A stretch of 64,000 bases of DNA from Anaeramoeba flamelloides (Eukaryota > Metamonada > Anaeramoebidae): the NCBI GenBank assembly GCA_027625915.1, contig JANTQA010000040.1, positions 744,001-808,000 on the forward strand, written 5' to 3'. The position numbers and the translations under genes are program-made. Positions 33,901-44,113 of this stretch are shown here, piece by piece. The notes under the pieces are model-generated. The model worked only from the letters and a program-made list of their open reading frames with translations. It did no database searches and was not told the DNA's origin. The first letter of the stretch is position 1; each line of letters starts with the position of its first letter.

Positions 33901-35628
33901 TAGAACTAGTTTTCAAAAATTGTGACTTATCTAAAAGAATAAATTGAAAAAAAAATATAGATTCTTGAGTATTCACGAACAACCAATGATTGAAAATTAT
34001 CAGTAATTCACTTTTTAATTATTAAAAATCTATTTAAGCCCAGTATTTTAAAAATTATAAAAAATAAAATCAAAACCAGAAAAAAAAAGTAAATCACAAT
34101 TTTTGAAAAGAACATTACGTGTTTTTTATTACTGAACTTTCAACTAAAAGAAACGTAACGAGAAGACTTTTTTGTGAATGAATATATGTACTTTAAAAGA
34201 CATTGATTTGTCTTATATTTATTAAGGTTAATTTGTATTTTTAAGATCTTTTTTTTTTTTTTCAACTTGACTTTCTTAAAAAAAAGATTGAAATTGATAT
34301 TTTAAAAAATGAAAAACAAAAGTAAAAGAAAAACAAAAGAAAAACAAAAAAGTATCTTAAAAAAAAGAAAAAGAAGAAAAGAAAAGTATTGAAAAAAAAA
34401 TAAAAGTATTGAAAAAAAAGAAAAAGATTAAGAAAGAACAAAAAGTTAAAGAGATTAAAAAAAATACTAAAGTAAAAACTTCTTTGAAAGTTTTTTTGTG
34501 ACTCGAGTATTGAATGGTTTGTTGGTTGTTTATTTTTGTGCTAATTAAGCCGAAAATGTTCTAAATCACCACCAAAATATCACCTATTTGTGTAATACAT
34601 TACTCGCCAGAAGTTAATCCCAGTAAAAGTCATTTGCATCTAAGAACAAGATAAATTGCAATAAAAGACAATCACAGAACAAAACAAGCTAAATTTTCAC
34701 CACAATTTCTCTTCATCAGTACTTGACACACCAAATTAGAACCACATTGTTGATTATTGTACTTATTGTCTACTTTTTAATGAAAAAAAAAAAAAAAAAA
34801 AAAAAACTAATTAAATACATATTTTTTTAAGAGGAAAAAAAAGGAAAATCAAAAAAAGTAAATGAAAAAATAATAAAAAGTTCTATATTTAAATTATAAT
34901 TATTATATTTCATAAAAAGAAAATTAAAACGATATTAATTATTTTTGAATTTCGAATAATTATAAATAACAAAAATTTGAAAACAAAAATTTGAAAATCT
35001 TGATAATAAATTCAAATGTCATCATATTAATATGTCTTTTTTCTATTTTCTTTCCATTTTTCCTTCTTTTTTCCAACTTGAAACAAAAAGATATTTCAAT
35101 GAAGAGCTTAAACCAACAATCAAAAGTCAATCAATTCCAGAAAAAAATGATGGCCCAGTTAAAAAGGTTGTTAGAAAAAATTGGGAAGAAATTGTTGGAG
35201 ACAATACAAAAGATGTTTTCTTAAAGGTTTATGCAGAATGGTGTGGACACTGTAAACATTTAGCACCACTTTATGAAGAACTTGCAATCAAATTATCTGA
35301 AAGTAAAAATTTAATTATTGCTGAAATTGATGGAGCCAATAATGATCTTGCTAATGGTGCCACAATTACAGGATTTCCAACAATTTTCTTTTTCCCTGCT
35401 GGCGATAAAGATAATTTCATTAAATATGAAGGAGATAGGACTGTGGAAGGAATGGAAGAATTTTTAAAAAAAAATTGTAAAACTGCTGAAATTATTTCCA
35501 AAGAAGTATCTGAAGAAGAAACTGAAGAAGAAACAGTAGAAGAAACCGAAGAAGAAACTGAAGAAGAAACTGAAGAAGAAACTGAAGAAGAAACTGAAGA
35601 AGAAAAAGAACCAATTAAAGAACTCTAA
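30999..35628 (+). CDS. PDI: Protein disulfide isomerase, ER-resident (6 exons)
   Basis: I assemble exons 30999-31202, 31324-31585, 31734-31790, 31954-32111, 33310-33674 and 35091-35628 (527 aa). All junctions keep phase and have GT..AG ends. The product has the family order. A signal peptide (residues 1-18) leads into thioredoxin domain a (about 38-140), which has a cis-proline Thr-Ile-Pro-Thr near 110. Two redox-inactive b-type domains follow. Domain a' carries the catalytic WCGHCK (Trp399), then an acidic Glu-Glu-Glu-Thr repeat tail (about 486-521) and a C-terminal Ile-Lys-Glu-Leu, a KDEL-type retention signal. The b'-to-a' hinge (Lys-Tyr-Phe-Asn-Glu-Glu-Leu-Lys-Pro and Lys-Ser-Gln-Ser-Ile-Pro) appears only when exons 5 and 6 are joined. 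Domain a has lost its CXXC: the position reads Thr-Ser-Asp-Leu-Leu-Pro-Val-Ser. A start at the first ATG (30999) gives the signal peptide. Role: disulfide formation and isomerisation in the ER, with one active site. Confidence 0.88.
32112..33309 (+). other. PDI intron 4, 1198 bp
   Basis: GTAAGA donor after Gly-Gln and an AATAG acceptor. AT-rich with long A runs near 32580-32760. No delimited mobile element is recognised inside. Confidence 0.65.
33675..35090 (+). other. PDI intron 5, 1416 bp
   Basis: The donor GTAAAA follows GAAAA at 33670-33674. Its second and third to fourth bases create a TAA, so an unspliced transcript stops at 33676-33678. The acceptor is ACAAAAAG ending at 35090. The interior holds an A-rich tract (34300-34480) and a stretch near 34495-34560 (TATTGAATGGTTTGTTGGTTG) resembling 21910-22000 in the Sel1-gene intron. 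Confidence 0.7.
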
Positions 35629-36958
35629 TGATTTCTGATCATTTTAACAAAATACATAAAGTTAGGAAATTAGTGATTTAATATTTATTTATTATTCGTT
35701 AAATATTTTACAATGTCGCTAGTGCTTCAGTAACTATAATTTGTTTTCAATAATAAATTCGATCTTTTATGATTTTTAAAATTTTTTTTTTTTTAAATAC
35801 CTTTTTTGGTTAGTTAAAGAATAGCTTTTCAATTCATTATTAATACACAATTTTGAAGAATTTATTCGCAAGTGTAAACATGCTGCCTCTATTTTTAGAG
35901 TTTTTGGATTTATTTACCAGAATTAAGTGTTGAATTCACACTTAATCAGATAAAGAAAGAATTTTGAATTGACTAAATTTACGTCCACGATATTCAAAAA
36001 GTGTCTAGAGACATTATTTGTATCGGTTACAGTAATTAAAAGTATTTTTAACAAAATTTAGTTTTCTAAAATAACTTTAAGAATCTTATTAAAAAAAAAA
36101 AAATGAAGAAGTTAAAGAAAAAAAAAGAAATATTAAGAAAAAAACTTGTAGTTTATGGAATCCAGTTAAACTTGCTATTATGGGTTGTTAAAGATTATTT
36201 GGTTTTGAGTTACCTTTTTGTTGATAATAAATGTTGAGCAATATCGATCAAAAAGTTTTCTATCGTGATTTCATAGATTTCTTTTGTGAACATTTCCCTC
36301 AGTAATCCATCTATATCTTCTCTAACAATTATATTGAAGTTAAAATTTTTGAATTTTTTCATTTGTTTTTTTCAGTATTTTTGATTTTTTTATAGTAATG
36401 ATAACAGGGTTTCTATCATCAATTTTTCTTTTACAAAATGCTAATATTTTGGATTTTGCCCCTTTTACAATTCATGTTTTTATCTATTAAGTCTATTTGT
36501 AAAAGACTTTAGTTTAAATAGAATTAATTAGAATTTTCATATCTGGTTTTGCTCTTTTTCTCGTTAATTCATCTGTAAAAGTGGTTTTTTTTGAGGTATA
36601 ATTTCAGTTCCAGTATTTAACTTATTTTCATGGTTTACTTTGTTTCTTATGGCTTTGGTATAGTATCCTGATCCCTGTTATAATAGCTTCATTGAAATAA
36701 AATACAAATAATCTTCTTTTATGGTTTTATGTTAATAGATTTTGTATAAATCTTTGAAATTAAAAAATTGATAAAATAGTTAGTTTTTGTTGTTAAAGAA
36801 ATTAATAATTTAAATAATGTAATACTATTATATTGACTTCAATTTTAAGATTTGGAAAAGTAATAAAAAATTTTGTTCTACAAACAAATAGTTTTAATCA
36901 TTGTTCTTCGAAAAATTCAAATAATTTATTAAATGATTATGTTTATTTTATCTATATA

Positions 36959-37489
36959 AATCCCATTCCAAAATTTTGGACACATCCAAAATCAAAAATA
37001 GGCAAAAAAAAAAAAAAACCAATTTATTGTATTTTTCCAAACCTAATATAATAACGCTTTTAATTGACCCAATATTAAAGCTTTAATCAGTAATCATTTT
37101 AACCCAAAAAAAAAGAAAAAAATTTAAAACTCAAAAATAAAAATCCCTTGTATCCAAAATAATGAAACGAGCCAAACAAAAAATGTATTGGTAAATTTAA
37201 TGAAATTTCACCAACAATTGTTAATCGATCAAATGTTAAGATATCATCTCCAGTTGTATGTCATTTTCAATTTAACAAACTCAACACTAACCTTCTATCA
37301 AACATTTAAAAAAAAATCCAGATCTAACAAAACAGATTACAGCTGGAAAAAAGGAAATGAAAACAAAAACAAAAAAGACAAAAAATGAAATAGTTTGTAA
37401 AATCTAAATTATTTCCAAATTGAATGTAAAGTATGGTAGTGCTATTCTTTCCACTGTTTAAAATGAGTCCAAATTCTTGGAACGTAGTT
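36959..37489 (+). mobile_element. Family B MITE copy 4, 531 bp
   Basis: It starts AATCCCATTCCAAAATTTTG after TA (36957-36958) and ends ..TCCAAATTCTTGGAACGTAG. The right target TA is altered. The interior TTAATCGATCAAATGTTAAG block is present near 37220. A TA microsatellite separates it from the family C element. Confidence 0.8.
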
Positions 37490-37503
37490 AATATATATAT
37501 ATA

Positions 37504-38019
37504 CAGCCGTTCCAACCCTACCGTGAAATCTATGATAAACAGAAAATTCGTTTTCTATCTCACACTTTCATTTCTATGACAGGATTTTATGGTTGTATGA
37601 TAGTCAATTACAAACTGTGAAATTTTAGAAGAGAGCAAAAATTTCTCAAAGAGAAAAAATTTAAATTTGAATTTTTCACTTCAAACCTTATCTATGATCA
37701 ACAATTTCCAAAAATTTTTCAATTTTTTTCAGGATGTTCAATTACTAAACACCTAAAAATCAAAAGGCAGTACCATTTTAAGGAAATTACTAAAGTGGAT
37801 CTCCATTCTTGGGAATCTTTGTTTTGGATTTTTGAATTTGTTTCATAAACAACAAGATTTTTTTTTCAGTTTGAATCACATAAGAATTTTTTCAAAAAAA
37901 CTATATCAAACCATAAAATCTGTAATAGTGTATAATAGAAGATTTTTTTTTGTGTTTAACAGAGACAAAAAAGTCAATTTCTATGTCTGTCAAATTTCAC
38001 GGTAGGGTTGGAAAGGCTG
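37504..38019. mobile_element. Family C MITE (TA target), 516 bp
   Basis: Ends CAGCCGTTCCAACCCTACCG and CGGTAGGGTTGGAAAGGCTG are inverted copies of about 20 bp with two differences. TA lies on both sides (37502-37503 and 38020-38021). The subterminal GTGAAAT/ATTTCAC extends the repeat. It is non-coding. A CAG start and TA target fit Tc1/mariner-derived MITEs. Confidence 0.85.
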
Positions 38020-38234
38020 TAAATATATATGTATATGTATGTGTGTGTATGTGTGTATGTGTGTGTGTGTTGGTCATTTGAATCTTTCCTGTTACATTAA
38101 TATAATTTTCACTGAAATATAAAGTATTTTTATAATTGAAGAATCTCGGGTAAATAAGAGTTTACCAAGTGAAAAAAAAAATATTTTATTTTTTTGGAAA
38201 ATTGAAAATTTATTCTTAATATCTCTCTAACCTA

Positions 38235-39225
38235 ATAAATGTAATTTTGATTTAATTTTAATAATGCAAGGACCAATTTCAGAAATTGACAAAAAATTAA
38301 TATTAATTTTTAAAATTATTCAAAGATTTGGAATGAACCCAAATAAGGATAAAACTCTATAATCAAATCAATTATCCAAAATAAAGTATTTAGGAATTTG
38401 GCTTAAAAAAGAGAAACATTTAAAAAAAAAACTTTAAAAAAGTAAAAGTAAATTATAAAAAAATCAAATTGATTTTTAACCAACACAATTAGCCAATGGA
38501 TTAAAATTACAAATGTTAAAATTCATATGTATTAGCCAATTATTTTATGGATTAGTTATTTTCAATCTAACACAAAATTATTTCAACTTGATGATGTTTG
38601 GATAAATAAAAAAATCATAAAATTTTTAAAAATTAATACACACTCTCCCAGAATAATTTATAAAACTGAGACAAAAATAGACCAAGTAGGAATTACGATA
38701 TATAAAAGAAGATTTAAACTCAAAAATAAATTAAAAAATATTGGTTTCGAATACATATCAAAAAATTTAAAATTTTCCAAAAAATACAACGAAAACATTA
38801 ATTGGAAAGCAGAAAATTTAAAATTGCTCAATGCAAATATTAATCAATTTAGAGAAAACTTAATAATAAATAGCACTGGGTGGAAAGGTCCGGAATATTT
38901 TAAAATTGATTGATACAATAACAATATAAACAAACAGTCGTGTCTATTTTTTTTTTTTTAATTTAAGAAATAAACAGAAAATTTATTTATTTCTCTGTTT
39001 ACTTCTTTAATTAAAAAAAAACCTAAAAACGCACATTCTATAAAGAAAATCAAATAATTTGGATTCAAGATTTAATTCAAATTAACAAAAATAATAAGAA
39101 TAATATCTTTGATATTATTTGAAATAAAGACTCATTATTTATTTTATCATTAGTTAATTATAAAGAGAATTATGATTCTTTATTGAAATTTCTAAACAAA
39201 AATTTAGAAATTAGGGAAGAGCCTA
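38235..39225 (+). mobile_element. 5'-truncated LINE reverse-transcriptase fragment
   Basis: Translated pieces match the region after the catalytic aspartates of non-LTR reverse transcriptases. They include Asp-Leu-Ile-Leu-Ile (a decayed YADD box), Phe-Gly-Met-Asn-Pro-Asn-Lys-Asp-Lys-Thr, and Tyr-Leu-Gly-Ile-Trp. Thumb-like sequence follows with Ile-Ser-Gln-Leu-Phe-Tyr-Gly-Leu-Val. The segment at 39050-39205 (Trp-Ile-Gln-Asp-Leu-Ile and Leu-Leu-Lys-Phe-Leu-Asn) reads as further LINE 3' coding. The frame carries several TAA or TAG stops (for example near 38359, 38435 and 38453) and at least one frameshift near 38590, so it is dead. The 5' truncation is typical of LINE insertion. A foldback hairpin (38945-39028) splits it. 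Confidence 0.7.
38945..39028. repeat. Foldback hairpin element H1
   Basis: TTTAATTTAAGAAATAAACA and the inverted TGTTTACTTCTTTAATTAAA are separated by a short A/T loop. It sits within the LINE fragment. The same motif recurs at 39228-39303 and, diverged, at 63282-63352 and 63558-63628. Confidence 0.6.
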
Positions 39226-39227
39226 GG

Positions 39228-39303
39228 TTTTTTTTAATTTAAGAAATGAATAGAAAATTAAAAGAAATTTTCGGTTTATTTCTTAAATTAAAAAAAAAAA
39301 AAC
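39228..39303. repeat. Foldback hairpin element H2
   Basis: Arms TTTAATTTAAGAAATGAATA and the inverted TTTATTTCTTAAATTAAA flank a short centre. CCTAGG lies to the left and ACTGCTGT to the right, similar to the flanks of the copies near 63.5 kb. Confidence 0.55.
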
Positions 39304-39649
39304 TGCTGTAAGAGGAAATTGATTTCCTCCCTTCAAAATAATAAAATAAAAAAAATAATAAATGTAATTTTATTTTTTTTTGTATTTAATCTATATTTCA
39401 ATTATATTCAAAAAATATTTATATTATTAAAATTTATAAAAATAGAATAAAAAAAAAACGAATTGATTTTTCAAGAACAATTACATAAGTATAAAATCAA
39501 TAGAATTTAAAAAAAAATCTCTTTATAATACTAACAATTTAACAAAATTTTTACAAAAAAAAAAAAAGGTAATTTTGGATTTTACAAAAAATAAAAATTA
39601 GCCAAATGTTCATCACAAAGAATGCACATTTTGTGTTTGATTATGAATA

Positions 39650-40150
39650 TTGAAGAACTGTAAATTACACTATAAATTTGCTTTTACTTATATTCCTAAA
39701 AGAAAATATATCGATAAAATCATAGGTTTCATGAGTATTCATTTAAGGATACACATATATTTTATTAAAGGAAAATAAAGCTAAATATAAAAAATTGAAA
39801 GGATAGGAGATAAAAATTAAAAAAATTAGGTTTTAAAGATTTTCAAATAGGCAATTCGTAAAAAAATCAAAAAAAAAATAGATTACCATTTTTAATTTCT
39901 ACACCCAAAATCGTACCCTAATGCCTTTAGTTAATTTAATTTAATTTAATTTGATAATATACCCTGGCTGTTTGTTAATGGTTCGTTTGTTTATTTGTTA
40001 TAGTTTCTTTTTCTTCTTCTTGGCCTGGTTTCCTTTTAACTTTTAATGCCTAAAACTTATTGTTATTATCCTAAAGTTATCCATACTTTTTGTATTTCAG
40101 GATCCCATAATTGGTTAGTAACACTTGATCTTTTTCCTTCGTAACTCCTC
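39650..40150 (+). repeat. Dispersed repeat R2, copy 1
   Basis: It aligns in direct orientation with 62122-62595. Shared landmarks include TATAAATTACA-type starts, the CAAAATCGTACC/CAAAATCACACA block, TTTCAG just before the end, and the closing CACTTGATCTTTTTCCTTCG then TAACTC. No inverted repeat or target duplication is visible, so the class is unknown. Confidence 0.65.
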
Positions 40151-40555
40151 TTCACAATATTATAAAAATCCAAAAAGGGAAAAATCGAAAAAAAAAATAA
40201 TAATGACTCCTTTTATTTGTTAAAAATAATTAATTAACAGTTTGATCAATAATAGATTTATAAATAATTTTTTTTTTCCATTTTTATTGTTATTTTTCCA
40301 AAAAAATTGATTATAACTGTTTTTTTGAACTTTTTAAATTGTGTTCCGGGTTATTAATTGTTTTTGAAATAATAAAGTTTTCAAGAATGATTTATTTTTC
40401 TAAAAGAAGTACCATCGTTACAATAATACTTTCATTTTCCAAGTTTTAAGTGAAATTTTTAAGTAAAAAGATCCCCAAAATATTTTTTCTTCTGATTTTT
40501 GAAAAGCCAAAAGATTTTTTTGTAACCTATGAATATTGAAATTTTTAAAGATCTA

Positions 40556-41035
40556 CAGTGGTGTAAATAACCCGTTCAGACAACCTTTAACCCATTAATA
40601 AAATTTAACTCGTGTTTTTTTTTTCAGACTTGGGTATTGGAAGACCAGAAATCACTTATATATTCTCGGTTCAGAACCAAATTGACTTTAGAGGTTCGAT
40701 CTTTGATTAATCAAAATGGCACAATTATATTAAATGCTTTTGTTTCAAAAATTTCATCATATTTACCAAATTTCTGAGATTAAATGCATATTTTTTTATA
40801 AAAATTCAAAAAATGAAATTATTCTCATTTTTTTGGTCAAAAAATTAACTTTTAATCTTTCCATATCTTCATAATTCTTTTTTAAAATTTATTTAAAGAA
40901 CCCTATTTCTTGTTTATATATTGTTTTCATCCCATTGATTTTTTTCTTTTATTTCTAGAGTCAGCCAATATTTTTTGCATGAGTTAAATTTTAGTAATGG
41001 GTTAAAATAAAAAACAAGGGTTAGTTACACCACTG
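40556..41035. mobile_element. Family F MITE (TA target), 480 bp
   Basis: Ends CAGTGGTGTAAATAACCCG and ..GGGTTAGTTACACCACTG are inverted copies, flanked by TA at 40554-40555 and 41036-41037. The CAGTGGTGTA terminus is a classic Tc1-type end. No transposase frame is present. Confidence 0.85.
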
Positions 41036-41196
41036 TAATTCTCTCTCATTATTAAACTTTTTGAAATAGAATTTATTTAGAAATGGATTTTACCCAAGGC
41101 TCTTGTGGAATATTAATGAGAGAAAAATCCAGTTGATTAACTTTTTTTTACAATTCTGGTATATTGCTTCATTGAGGATTCTTATCTCACACAATA

Positions 41197-41429
41197 CTGA
41201 TAAATTCAAATTTATTGAATGAAATTTTTAGTTCTATTTCCTTTTTTGTAATCTTGGTGTTCAACTTTTAAAACAACTCTAGAGTAAGAGTATTTTGAAT
41301 GAACAACTAATTCCACAAAGTTTTTCTCACTTATTAAGCCAATAGAATGCATTATTCAAAATTGTTAAAAAAAGATTTAAAACGGAAAATGAATCAAAAA
41401 ATTTTTAGATATTTATTTGAATTTATCTG
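41197..41429. mobile_element. Family D MITE copy 2 (TA target), 233 bp
   Basis: Ends CTGATAAATTCAAATTTATT and ..TATTTGAATTTATCTG are flanked by TA. It interrupts sequence homologous to 47070-47200 (ATTGCTTCATTGAGGATTCTTATCTCA), which shows the empty site. Confidence 0.8.
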
Positions 41430-41509
41430 TATATATCACAAAAAAGAGTCAAACAATTAAAAAAAATTAAAAATTATAAGGGATGATTTGAAGGCTCTTG
41501 GAATTTGTC

Positions 41510-41760
41510 AACAAAGAAAATAAAGTTGATTTTTTTTCTTGTGTTTTCATAAAAAACTTTGAAAAATTGATATCCCTTTATCACATTTGGAAGTTACAAA
41601 ACAGTTTTTCTGAATATTCTTCGTCTTTTTATTGTTTTTTTTTTTCGGATCATATTGTAAGATTATGTTGTTGTGGATTTGTGTTACAAGATTGTTTAAA
41701 TTTGGTTGAGTAGGATCTCTTTTATGTGGAGACTGGTCTTGGAAGGTTGTAGAAAAAGGG
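41510..41760 (+). repeat. Dispersed repeat R4, copy 1
   Basis: It aligns with 47190-47458. Shared blocks include AAAAAACTTTGAAAAATT, TTTTTATTGTTTTTTTTT and TCTCTTTTATGTGGAGACTG then GTCTTGGAAGGTTGTAGAAA. The second copy lies inside the 46625-47672 element, so this is probably a broken relative of it. Confidence 0.6.
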
Positions 41761-41774
41761 ATTGATACTTGTAT

Positions 41775-43190
41775 TTGAATTATAAATGGCAAAATTTTTA
41801 CTTCATTTTCCATATTTTTCTTTTATAAATCGCAGTCCCCAAACGAAGTAGGTTGGTATTTTTGGTCTCTATTTGAAAAAGGAAACTGAAAATGAAGTCA
41901 AAATTTATCCCATTTAAAATTCAAAAACCAGTAAAATGATCTATTTGTAAATACCGTTTGGTTTGGAAAGTAATGTTATACACAAAACTATATTCTTCAG
42001 GACTTACGAAATAAAAGTGGAAAACCACAATTAAAATAAAATACAAATCCAAAAAACACAAAGAAAAAATCTTCGACAAGTATTATTGAAACTACATTAC
42101 TTTTTTCGTTTGGAGAATCTCTATACTTATTTTTGTTGTTGGTTTTATTTTGATCAATTAATTGGAAAGTATTCCTGAATAAAGAAATAGGTGTTTTTCT
42201 CTGTGGCGAAACTTAAAACATGACTAAGTCACGTATTTTGACAAGATTAAAATTAAAAAAGAAGAATAAAAAAAAAAAAGAAAAGAGTCAAGCCTCAATT
42301 ACTTGAAATTGAAATAAATTTGAGAGAGTAGATTGCTAATTGACTTCATTTAAGTTGATCACTGATTTTTCGAACACGAAATGGCAAGACAAAAATCGGT
42401 TTGATCTTCAAGAGAAAAAAAAGGATTTCAAATCACATAAAGTTTGAGTTCAAGGTAAAGTCAATTTTGTTCTGAATTACTGATAAATTCAAATATATTC
42501 AATATAATTTTTAGTTCAATTTCCGATTTTATAATCTCCTCTCTCAACTTTTAAAACAACGCAAGAGAAAGAATATTTTAAAACACAACCAATTTTAAAA
42601 AGTTTTTTAACATTTAAACACATGTTTTTATAAAATTCTTTCTTCAGAGCTTGTGAAAAATAATTTGTAAAATGGAAAATGAAGTAAGAATTTTCAGATA
42701 TTTATTTGAATTTATCCGTAATAAAAAATCGTAAAGTTAAGATTTTTATAAATACCAATAAAGCACGAAACGGATCTCTATAAAATGAATTCCCAAGTCC
42801 TTCATGTGATTTTTTGAATAATTACAAAATTTTAAAATATTTGGCAAAAAAGAAAAATTAAGAACTTATTTCTTCAAACCAGTAAAATCCAAACAAAAGA
42901 TCGAAAGTCTCCTAACATTGACAAAAAATCAAGTAATTTTCAGAAACGAGAATTTATTTATAAAATTACAAACGAAAAAGAACAAATGAGGAACAGTATT
43001 TAATCCTGGTGTTTGAATAATAAATAGGAAAAAAATCTCACTTCATTTTCCAGATTTTTCTTATTACTAAATTGAGTTTTCAAAGCAGTAGGAGTACATT
43101 TTTAGTTTAATTTGAAAAACGAAAACAAAAATGAAATGAAATTTATTCCCATTTCGAATAAAATACCAGTAATTAGAAAATAAATTTTGA
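41775..43190. repeat. Two copies of a weak inverted-repeat element (family G)
   Basis: Stretches at 41775-41930 and 43012-43185 begin with a TTGAATAATAAATAGG-like end and CTTCATTTTCC. They close with inverted AAAATGAA and TTTATCCCATTT blocks. A third relative lies at 46385-46616. They are diverged, and target duplications are not resolved. Confidence 0.4.
42480..42718. mobile_element. Family D MITE copy 3 (TA target), 239 bp
   Basis: Ends CTGATAAATTCAAATATATT and ..TATTTGAATTTATCCG are flanked by TA at 42478-42479 and 42719-42720. Long subterminal inverted repeats (AGTTCAATTTCC with GGAAAATGAAGT) extend the terminal match. Confidence 0.8.
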
Positions 43191-43660
43191 TTCTAAATGG
43201 GGGTGTTTGTTAAACTCTGAAAAAAACTATTTTACTTTAATGTTTTGATTTTAGGAAAAAATAGGAAAAATTCAAACCACTCAAAAAGAAAACACTTAAA
43301 TTAAAAACAATAAAAAAAAGAAAATTTATTTTTAAGTCTACAAAAATAATTGAAAAAATAGATGTAGAAGCAATATTTTTTTTGTAAAAAAGCCAAACTA
43401 AAAAATAAAAAAAGGAAAAAAGAAAAAAAATTCTATATAAAAAAAAAATAATGTAGAAAAAAAGAATGTATAAATAAAAAATGTAAAAAAAAAAAATTCT
43501 AATCTAAAAAGTGGGAAAAATTAAAATTTGATCAGCCAAACGAAACATATTAGATGTTTCAAAAATGGAATGTTAAATTTTAAAAGTTGTATATAATTTA
43601 CATCAAAAAGAAAAAAATTTTAGAAACAAAAAAGAAAAATCCAACAAAAGATAGGTTGGT

Positions 43661-44113
43661 CTAGTGGAAATTTCTTGGTCGGGTTTCTCTTTTTTGTATT
43701 GGGCTAAGGAGAACTTGGTAAACTTTGTTTTTCCAAAGTTGTATTGGCGTGAAAGACATCAGCACATCACAAAGCTTGCCGTCATTTTGTTTGCAAGACA
43801 TAACAAATTCAATTTTTTTGTTATTCGACCTCTTCCAGTGTTTAGAATTAAGCTTTTCTTTTAACAAATCGCATGTTTTCATGTTTTGGTAAATTGGTTG
43901 GGTTTCGGGGAAAATTGACATGATTGATGAGTTTTGATCATTTTTTGAACGCGAAAAACCGGTTAGTTTGAAAAAGCTTTCGTTTGCCTCGATTAAGCCA
44001 AATTTGTTTCTTTTGATTAAGATCATTGGTGTGAAGGTTCGATAAAAGATTTGGAAGTAGTCTTGTAAGATAGATTTTCCAACTTTAATGCCTTTGTTGT
44101 TAATTGATCCCAT
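43661..44113 (-). CDS. Stand-alone PAS-domain protein
   Basis: A 150-aa minus-strand gene with ATG at 44113 and TAG stop. Residues about 20-140 form one PAS domain. A helix reading Phe-Tyr-Arg-Thr-Phe-Thr-Pro-Met precedes the core strand Ile-Glu-Ala-Asn-Glu-Ser-Phe-Phe-Lys-Leu-Thr-Gly-Phe, the most diagnostic PAS segment. Asp-Gly-Lys and the C-terminal strands follow (Val-Leu-Met-Ser-Phe-Thr-Pro-Ile). There is no attached kinase, cyclase or RGS domain and no splice donor near the end. It therefore looks like a single sensor or dimerisation module, or a fragment of a larger PAS signalling protein. No haem or flavin signature can be read. The ligand and partner are unknown. Confidence 0.75.
   Translation of the reverse strand: MGSINNKGIKVGKSILQDYFQIFYRTFTPMILIKRNKFGLIEANESFFKLTGFSRSKNDQNSSIMSIFPETQPIYQNMKTCDLLKEKLNSKHWKRSNNKKIEFVMSCKQNDGKLCDVLMSFTPIQLWKNKVYQVLLSPIQKRETRPRNFH

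Larger units (their letters stand above)
35629..43660. other. Long intergenic region of decayed mobile DNA
   Basis: It contains a family B MITE (36959-37489), a family C MITE (37504-38019), a TG microsatellite (38030-38071), a LINE fragment (38235-39225) with foldback hairpins, a dispersed repeat (39650-40150), a family F MITE (40556-41035), two family D MITEs and weaker repeats to about 43190. An A-rich tract lies at 43250-43500. No intact gene is seen. Confidence 0.65.

Noticed and set aside
35032-35628. Separate small thioredoxin-like gene starting in this open frame
   Set aside because: The apparent N-terminus lacks a convincing start. Joining from the acceptor at 35090 gives an exact PDI b'-a' hinge, so it is the last PDI exon.
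37188-37388. 66-codon open frame
   Set aside because: It lies inside a family B MITE, and other copies do not keep the frame.
38030-38071. TATG/TGTG repeat as a telomere-like array
   Set aside because: It is a plain alternating TG/TA microsatellite directly beside the family C MITE, without a constant telomeric unit.
43640-43672. GGTTGGTCTAGTGG, resembling a tRNA A box
   Set aside because: No B box or cloverleaf follows, and the sequence overlaps the end of the PAS gene on the other strand.
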